Shown: positions 7,098 through 11,461 of the stretch, one piece after another | Layout: each line of letters starts with the position of its first letter | How positions within the stretch are numbered: position 1 is the first letter of the stretch | From: RGIG6904 sp024680835 | GTDB taxonomy: Bacteria > Bacillota > Clostridia > Lachnospirales > Lachnospiraceae | Reading direction: 5' to 3' | NCBI GenBank assembly: GCA_024680835.1 | Contig: JAILBP010000276.1 | Coordinates: 1-11,461, forward strand | Length of the DNA stretch: 11,461 nt | Notes under the pieces: generated by a model | The model's database searches: none | What the model saw: the letters and a program-made list of their open reading frames with translations, nothing else | Told to the model about the DNA's origin: nothing | Program-made: the position numbers and the translations under genes

Positions 7098-7859
7098 TTA
7101 TTCCGTGCCCAAGAGCTCTTCCGCAAAGCTCAGGTAATCCACCATAGTGTTGCATCCCGGTGCATAATCTATCAGGAGTTTATGTTTTTCCTGCGCTTCC
7201 TTTGTCTTCACACACTCTCTGATGGCTGTACCGAAAAGCTTTGTGCCCATCTTGGCTGCCTGAGACTCGATCTCATCTCTGGTGGTTCTGTCCAGATTTG
7301 ATCTGCCTGAATATTTGACCAACAGAAGACCTGCTATCGAAAGGTCTCTGTTTTGTCTTTTCTTTACCGCCATGATGGTGTTATAAAGCTGATCTATACC
7401 CTGCATCGCGTATGTATCGGCCGTCACCGGTATGATAACATACTGTGCTGCGATCAGGCAGTTGTACAGTATAACGTTAAGCGACGGCGCAGTATCTATC
7501 ACCACATAATCGTAGCCGTCAAGCTCATCGAGCGCATCTTTGAGACGGTAAAAGCCCTCAACATCGCCGTCCAGCATCTTCTCTGCCTTTGCCAGCAGCG
7601 GATCGCTGGCTACAATATCTCCGTTGGGAAGGCTCTGGATCGCATCCTTTATGGGCAGCTTGTCCGAATCTATGATAACATCGTACAGAGTCGCAACATT
7701 TTCTACCTGCGCCTCATATGTATTCGTGCTGTTGCCCTGCGGATCCGCATCGATCAGCAGAGTTTTCCCTTTCTTTGAAAAAATACCTGCAAGGTTGGTG
7801 GCAGTCGTGGTCTTTCCTATACCGCCCTTCTGGTTTGCTACAACATATACTTTTGCCAT
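7098..7859 (-). CDS. ParA/Soj-type P-loop ATPase
   Basis: The product has 253 residues, usual for small ParA/Soj/MinD-type ATPases. Deviant Walker A KGGIGKTT is at 11-18 with the signature lysines at 11 and 16, the second motif LIDADPQGN at 35-43, and Walker B YVVIDTAPS at 118-126 with D122. The tail includes SGRSNLDRTTRDEI, the region where relatives carry DNA-contacting arginines. Such proteins dimerise on ATP, bind DNA or a surface, and position chromosomes, plasmids or protein machines. There is no N-terminal DNA-binding extension, and no ParB-like gene or parS-like repeat was recognised in the window. GGAGGAG lies about 10 bases before the ATG. Placed between a DUF6465 gene and membrane genes, it may position the operon's complex rather than segregate DNA; that is inference. 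Confidence 0.92.
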   Translation of the reverse strand: MAKVYVVANQKGGIGKTTTATNLAGIFSKKGKTLLIDADPQGNSTNTYEAQVENVATLYDVIIDSDKLPIKDAIQSLPNGDIVASDPLLAKAEKMLDGDVEGFYRLKDALDELDGYDYVVIDTAPSLNVILYNCLIAAQYVIIPVTADTYAMQGIDQLYNTIMAVKKRQNRDLSIAGLLLVKYSGRSNLDRTTRDEIESQAAKMGTKLFGTAIRECVKTKEAQEKHKLLIDYAPGCNTMVDYLSFAEELLGTE

Positions 7860-7886
7860 GATATGGTCTCCTCCGAAATTTGATGA

Positions 7887-8141
7887 TCAGAAAAATACAC
7901 TGCCGTTAACGTCTTCATTCACTACATAATACACCGAACGATCCTCCGGCTTTATATAGACGTCAACCTCTGTGATATCCGCATCCGGAACACCCTTTTT
8001 CTCAATGTCTTCGCGAATACGCTCCATGATCTCGCTCTCCTTGCGCTCGATACCGCCATACTGGATCACAACCTTCTTTTTGGCGGTAGCAAAACCTCCA
8101 ACCAACTGCTGTGCACGTTCTGTGCTGGACTTTCTGGCCAT
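7887..8141 (-). CDS. DUF6465-like small protein
   Basis: The product has 84 residues. A basic N-terminus (MARKSSTERAQQLVGGFATAKKK) is followed by a compact alpha/beta domain: strand VVIQYGG, helix SEIMERIREDIEKKG, and the segment EVDVYIKPEDRSVYYVVN, which resembles the small DUF6465 family of Firmicutes. No function is known to me. I chose the ATG at 8141: the AGGAGG site lies 9 bases before it, whereas the in-frame ATG at 8150 directly touches that site. It is the first gene after the terminator and candidate promoters, 27 bases before the ParA gene. ParA ATPases usually pair with a small partner, so this protein could fill that role; this is speculation. Confidence 0.83.
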   Translation of the reverse strand: MARKSSTERAQQLVGGFATAKKKVVIQYGGIERKESEIMERIREDIEKKGVPDADITEVDVYIKPEDRSVYYVVNEDVNGSVFF

Positions 8142-8210
8142 CTCTGACATCCTCCTTTTATTTTCTGTCCTCTTACATTTTAACCCCGATATACACTACC
8201 TCAACCTGTT

Positions 8211-8240
8211 ATTTTACTATATTTCAAACGTTTTGTACAA
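8211..8240 (-). promoter_or_regulatory. Candidate promoter(s) of the ParA/HD-GYP/ExbBD-like operon
   Basis: TTGTAC (8240-8235) is followed after 18 bases by TAAAAT (8216-8211), five of six matches to the -10 consensus. A second candidate lies closer: TTGAGG (8204-8199), 16 bases, TAAAAT (8182-8177). Both fall in the only gap longer than 120 bases, directly after a strong terminator, where an operon promoter is expected. The upper -35 region overlaps small palindromes (TTGTACAA and AAACGTTT) that could be an operator. Consensus matching by eye only. Confidence 0.45.
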
Positions 8241-8271
8241 TGATTTCTGCCATAATTGTATTTTTTCCCAT

Positions 8272-8300
8272 AAAAAGCAAAGCAAGCCCCGAAGGGCTTG
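8272..8300 (-). terminator. Intrinsic terminator with UUCG tetraloop
   Basis: On the minus strand the stem CAAGCCC/GGGCTTG closes on a TTCG loop, a very stable C(UUCG)G hairpin, and is followed by CTTTGCTTTTT. It starts 12 bases after the stop of the 772-residue protein gene, ending that unit and separating it from the operon beginning at 8141. The plus strand has only a 4-T tail and no gene to terminate. Confidence 0.88.
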
Positions 8301-8312
8301 TTTTGTCATACG

Positions 8313-10631
8313 TTATCTTGTTATACCTGCAGATGCTTTTTCGGGAGCCTTTTTTTGTGACTCAAGGCCTGCTTTATATTTTTCCATTCTGAGGGTGAGC
8401 GTTTTTTTCAAAGGTTTCAAGGCGTTAAGCCTGCTCTTGCTGATGGAGTTTTTAGTTCCGCGACGTTTGTTTTCGTAATTATTTATGGCCTTCATTGTAC
8501 GCTCCATCTGTTCTTTTGCTCTTATCATATCCGCGTCAGTGTCTTTGCGCACTTCACCGTTTTGATCGATCAATTCAATACCGCTCATAACTGCAGACAG
8601 CTTATTCAACTCATCACACATATTCCAGAAATCCCTGGAATTATGATGATACCATACATCGATCACTTTGATGGTACCGCAGCCTGTTATAAGATCCTGT
8701 ACTCCCTTCTGCATATCATCCAGCTTATCATAGTCAATCCTGCGATAATTAGTCGGTTTGTTGATCTTCAAAACTTTAGAGATATCCTTATTCTCCGCCG
8801 TAAGTTTTGCTTTGACAACGTACTCCAACTCCTTATCTTTTTCCGAATCCCGGGTCACCATGGCGTTTAATATCAGAAGCTTAGCCATTGTTTTTATTTC
8901 AGCGGCAGGAGGTGCCATTTTTTCCGGCATCTTACTTTTGAGCTTTTCAGTCGCCAGTTTAACCGCAGACTCCCCTCCGATCGTAAAAGAATTCAGATAA
9001 TCTTCAGGCTGCAACCCGTTCTTTTTAAGATATGCCTGTTCTCGCAGAATTATCGGTTCAAACACCTGATCAAAAGCATTTAAGCACAGCATTGTCTCTT
9101 CTTCGGACAACTGTAAACCGCCCATTTCTATATCATACAATTGCAGCCGAAACTTCTTCCCCTCTCCGACCATAATATCGGGAATATCATAAACAACACT
9201 GTTATGATTGGAATTAACGCAATTTACCGCTTCCTCTATCTGATCAAGATGATCCTGCCCGGAAACCTGATTCTCTGCATTATCTGTTTCCAGGTAACTA
9301 ATAATTTTTTTTACTACTTTGTTGTTTTTATCATACTTACCTTTCAGGATATCCTTACATGCGCTGTCCACTGCTTCGCTTGACTTGTTATCCCTCTGAA
9401 GGCTTTCGGCGCTCTCAAATGCATTTTTGGCGCAAAGGAGCATATGATCCCCTTCCGGATCGACCCTTTTTTTGATCTGAATATTTGCATATGAATACAA
9501 ATAAAATCCCTCCATCAGCGTATATGCCTTGGCAGCTATATTTGCATCAGTTCTTTCGGACAATCTCTCCAGATTTCTGCGGACCTGTTCAACAGATGCC
9601 AGCACCTTGAGATCGTTGATACCGGCGTGTGCTGCTTCTACACCGCCCAGACCTTCCACGAAAGTAGTCTCGAAATTGACTCCGTAATTATTTGATTTGT
9701 TGATACGGTTATCGGGATTCATCCAGATCCGCTGAATCTGATCCAACATCCCATGCGCAAGCCCCATGGCAAACCCGATCTTGGAGTCTTTAAGCCCCGT
9801 AAAATCTTTTTCAGACAGCATTTTCCTGGGATATACTATTTTTTCTTTCCTTATCTGCCACAAAGCAGTATCATACAGATTACTGTACCATTGTATATTT
9901 TCCCGTACTTTGTCTCCGCCGCCATCTGCCACCGGTCCGAATACCTTTTTTTTGGCTATTGTCTCCAGGAATTCAGCTCCGAGGCTCTTCTTTTGTTCCG
10001 GTGTAGACAGGCTGTCGTCAGCTGCTTCCTGCAAAGACCATTTCTTTTCACACATCAGCCATGCCATAAAAAGAGTTCTGACGGCTTCCGGATCTTTTGC
10101 GATGGGAAGTCCGGATTCAGTAAGGCAGTCTTTATATTTTTGAGGATCCTCAAACCATTCAGACGCTTTGAAATTTTTGCTGTTCCAGATTATTTTCTCA
10201 TCCTGACTCCGGACATATTCCGCATTCACTTTTCGTGTTTTTTTAAGCTGATCTATAGTCCTGGTCATATGCCTTGCAGCATCTACATAATCATATCCAT
10301 TTTTATCGGTTTCATATATTTCTGCAGTAGTGGTATTCCCAAACAGAACAGTACCCACCGTTTTGAGCATTTTTTTATTTTTCAGGTCAGACGGACGCAT
10401 ATAGGCGCATATTTCCTGAAGTACTATCTTGTTTTTGTACTCAGGATCGGATACTATACTGATCAGTTCATCCGCAGACATCCCGGCAAAATCCGGGTTA
10501 TACTTTGCCGCCATACGCACCAGAAAGATCTTCTGATCCATATAATTCATTTCGGCGAACTTCCTGTCCACATCTTTTGATTTACAAAGCTTTTCAAATT
10601 CCTCATCTGTAATAAATCTTATACCTGTCAT
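8313..10631 (-). CDS. Large soluble helical protein of unknown function
   Basis: The product has 772 residues. A GGGGG-containing ribosome site lies 7 bases before the ATG. I recognise no family. There is no signal peptide and no membrane helix, so it is probably cytoplasmic unless exported by a leaderless route. The chain appears almost wholly helical, rich in Lys, Glu, Asp and Asn, with a few glycine-rich spots (GPVADGGGDK near 230; GFAMGLAHGM near 285) and no nucleotide-binding or catalytic motif that I can name. The last ~75 residues are strongly basic and suit a coiled coil, ending in a K/A/P-rich tail. By eye parts of this gene are clearly A/T-richer than its neighbours, which may indicate acquisition. 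It lies about 100 bases after the transporter pair, with only a weak promoter candidate, and ends at the tetraloop terminator. A structural, phage-derived or effector-like role is possible but unsupported. Confidence 0.85.
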   Translation of the reverse strand: MTGIRFITDEEFEKLCKSKDVDRKFAEMNYMDQKIFLVRMAAKYNPDFAGMSADELISIVSDPEYKNKIVLQEICAYMRPSDLKNKKMLKTVGTVLFGNTTTAEIYETDKNGYDYVDAARHMTRTIDQLKKTRKVNAEYVRSQDEKIIWNSKNFKASEWFEDPQKYKDCLTESGLPIAKDPEAVRTLFMAWLMCEKKWSLQEAADDSLSTPEQKKSLGAEFLETIAKKKVFGPVADGGGDKVRENIQWYSNLYDTALWQIRKEKIVYPRKMLSEKDFTGLKDSKIGFAMGLAHGMLDQIQRIWMNPDNRINKSNNYGVNFETTFVEGLGGVEAAHAGINDLKVLASVEQVRRNLERLSERTDANIAAKAYTLMEGFYLYSYANIQIKKRVDPEGDHMLLCAKNAFESAESLQRDNKSSEAVDSACKDILKGKYDKNNKVVKKIISYLETDNAENQVSGQDHLDQIEEAVNCVNSNHNSVVYDIPDIMVGEGKKFRLQLYDIEMGGLQLSEEETMLCLNAFDQVFEPIILREQAYLKKNGLQPEDYLNSFTIGGESAVKLATEKLKSKMPEKMAPPAAEIKTMAKLLILNAMVTRDSEKDKELEYVVKAKLTAENKDISKVLKINKPTNYRRIDYDKLDDMQKGVQDLITGCGTIKVIDVWYHHNSRDFWNMCDELNKLSAVMSGIELIDQNGEVRKDTDADMIRAKEQMERTMKAINNYENKRRGTKNSISKSRLNALKPLKKTLTLRMEKYKAGLESQKKAPEKASAGITR

Positions 10632-10731
10632 AACGTAACCCCCTTGTAATATGTAATGGCATATCTGATGCAGGCAAAACTTTTGTCTTTATCAGTAATA
10701 CACCAAAAACGCCAATCCGGTTGCAATACGG

Positions 10732-11067
10732 TCAAATCCCAATGGATATCAACACAGCTCCCGCAAAGATAAGACATACTCCCAGGATCTTTTTGAAACC
10801 GATCTTTTCTTTCAGCGCAAAATGTGCCAGCACCATCGCCCAGATATAGGTGAGGGATGTAAGCGGCAGCACCACCGAGTAATCCAGATACCGCAGCACC
10901 AGTATATTCATGACCGCAGATGTGACATACAAAGCTCCGCCTATATAGAGATTTATGTTGACCAGCATTTGGACGATCCCGGAGGAACCCGATGCCTTCT
11001 TGAGAAAAAGAGACGCCAGCGCGCCTGAAAATGTCATTACCACAAGACAGAAATATATGAGGATCAT
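10732..11067 (-). CDS. Half-size EamA/DMT-family transporter subunit
   Basis: The product has 111 residues with four membrane helices and little else, the size of SMR or ArnE/ArnF-like subunits. The pattern ASLFLKKASG in helix 1, the SAVMNILVLRYLDYSVVLPLTSLTYIWAMV type run in helices 2-3, and the charged turn LKEKIGFKKILG before helix 4 are typical of EamA domains (about half of a ten-helix DMT carrier). GGAGGTGA lies 6 bases before the ATG. It overlaps the preceding half-size transporter by 4 bases, so the two probably form a heterodimer. The substrate is unknown; relatives move small metabolites or lipid-linked sugars. Confidence 0.87.
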   Translation of the reverse strand: MILIYFCLVVMTFSGALASLFLKKASGSSGIVQMLVNINLYIGGALYVTSAVMNILVLRYLDYSVVLPLTSLTYIWAMVLAHFALKEKIGFKKILGVCLIFAGAVLISIGI

Positions 11068-11461
11068 CTCTCGTCACCTCCTGTCTTAACGGCACGGTTT
11101 TTTACATCCGTATCTGAAATGTTATCTGTCAAATCTGAAGCTTTATCAGTCTTGTTCGGAACATCATCACTTCCGGCGACGAATACAACTCCTGCAATGA
11201 TTAGAAAAACTCCTATACATTTGATCAGCGTTATGTTTTCACGCAGGACAAAGGCTGCCAGCAGTATGCTCAAAACATAATTCAGGCTCATCATGGGCTG
11301 CAGTACCGACAGTCTTCCGAACCTGTATGCCACCACCATGGCAAGACCGCCTACTCCATACAGTAAAAACCCTGCAATCACAAAAAGCATGCCTCCGTCA
11401 GCCGACATTTTCCACAGGAGCTGACCCAGGCATGCACATATTGAAGATATGAGCATCAACA
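11064..11461 (-). CDS. Half-size EamA/DMT-family transporter subunit (start outside window)
   Basis: At least 131 residues are visible; the frame stays open to the window edge, and the true start is probably just outside, although an in-frame ATG lies at 11456. Four helices are present, with ISSICACLGQLLWKMSADG in helix 1, VAYRFGRLSVLQPMMSLNY before helix 3 and LRENITLIKCIGVFLIIAG leading to helix 4, the EamA half-transporter pattern also seen in ArnE/ArnF-like flippase subunits. A hydrophilic tail of about 35 residues (SDDVPNKTDKASD onward) follows helix 4 and is absent from its partner. Its TGA overlaps the ATG of the next subunit by 4 bases, which points to coupled synthesis of a heterodimer. 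Confidence 0.85.
   Translation of the reverse strand, partial: LMLISSICACLGQLLWKMSADGGMLFVIAGFLLYGVGGLAMVVAYRFGRLSVLQPMMSLNYVLSILLAAFVLRENITLIKCIGVFLIIAGVVFVAGSDDVPNKTDKASDLTDNISDTDVKNRAVKTGGDER

Noticed and set aside
7098..8141. Plasmid or phage partition locus
   Set aside because: ParA is present, but no ParB, parS-like iterons, replication initiator or origin was recognised. The neighbouring membrane and signalling genes fit a chromosomal operon.
9753..10580. A long open frame (275 codons) on the plus strand
   Set aside because: It lies wholly antisense to the 772-residue gene, translates to a Phe/Tyr/Cys-rich low-complexity product and lacks a good ribosome site. It is a shadow of the minus-strand gene.
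10632..10731. Terminator or strong promoter between the transporter pair and the 772-residue gene
   Set aside because: No stem followed by a T-run was found. The best promoter match (TTGGCG at 10715-10710, 16 bases, GATAAA at 10693-10688) is too weak to list.

Overview
All convincing genes in this window lie on the minus strand, so transcription runs from high to low coordinates. The window suggests a Gram-positive Firmicute of the Lachnospiraceae type (Butyrivibrio-like). The grounds are strong AGGAGG-type ribosome binding sites, tightly packed genes, a DUF6465-type small protein, an AIM24-family protein, and a membrane-sensor protein joining an ECF-S-like domain to Reg_prop repeats. This placement is inferred from gene content, not from a marker gene. 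No tRNA, rRNA, CRISPR array, insertion sequence or origin was recognised. The longest gap between genes is about 170 bases (8142-8312), and it holds a terminator and candidate promoters.

In transcription order the window opens with two overlapping half-size EamA/DMT transporter subunits (11461-11064, cut by the window edge, and 11067-10732). Next is a long, soluble, mostly helical protein of 772 residues with no recognisable family (10631-8313). It ends at a textbook terminator with a UUCG tetraloop (8300-8272).

After the terminator, candidate promoters lead into a compact run of nine genes: a DUF6465-like small protein, a ParA/Soj-type ATPase without ParB, a seven-helix membrane HD-GYP cyclic-di-GMP phosphodiesterase, an AIM24-family protein, an ExbB/TolQ/MotA-like channel subunit, an ExbD/TolR-like subunit with the membrane aspartate, a two-helix membrane protein with an ExbD-like external domain, a single-anchor exported protein, and an exported protein with a probable OB-fold domain. 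Gaps are 44 bases or less and several neighbours overlap, so this looks like one operon.

A last gene, cut by the left edge, encodes an ECF-S-like membrane domain fused to an extracytoplasmic beta-propeller of two-component-regulator type. It has a candidate promoter of its own and sits behind an 11-bp inverted repeat. Its output domain lies outside the window.

The most interesting idea is an uncharacterised proton-motive-force-driven envelope complex in a Gram-positive cell. An ExbB/ExbD-type stator pair is joined with AIM24 and up to three consecutive exported proteins whose outer domains share an ExbD-like strand-helix-strand-helix-strand layout. It is transcribed together with a ParA-type positioning ATPase and a c-di-GMP hydrolase. 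The individual family calls are well supported; the joint function is inference.
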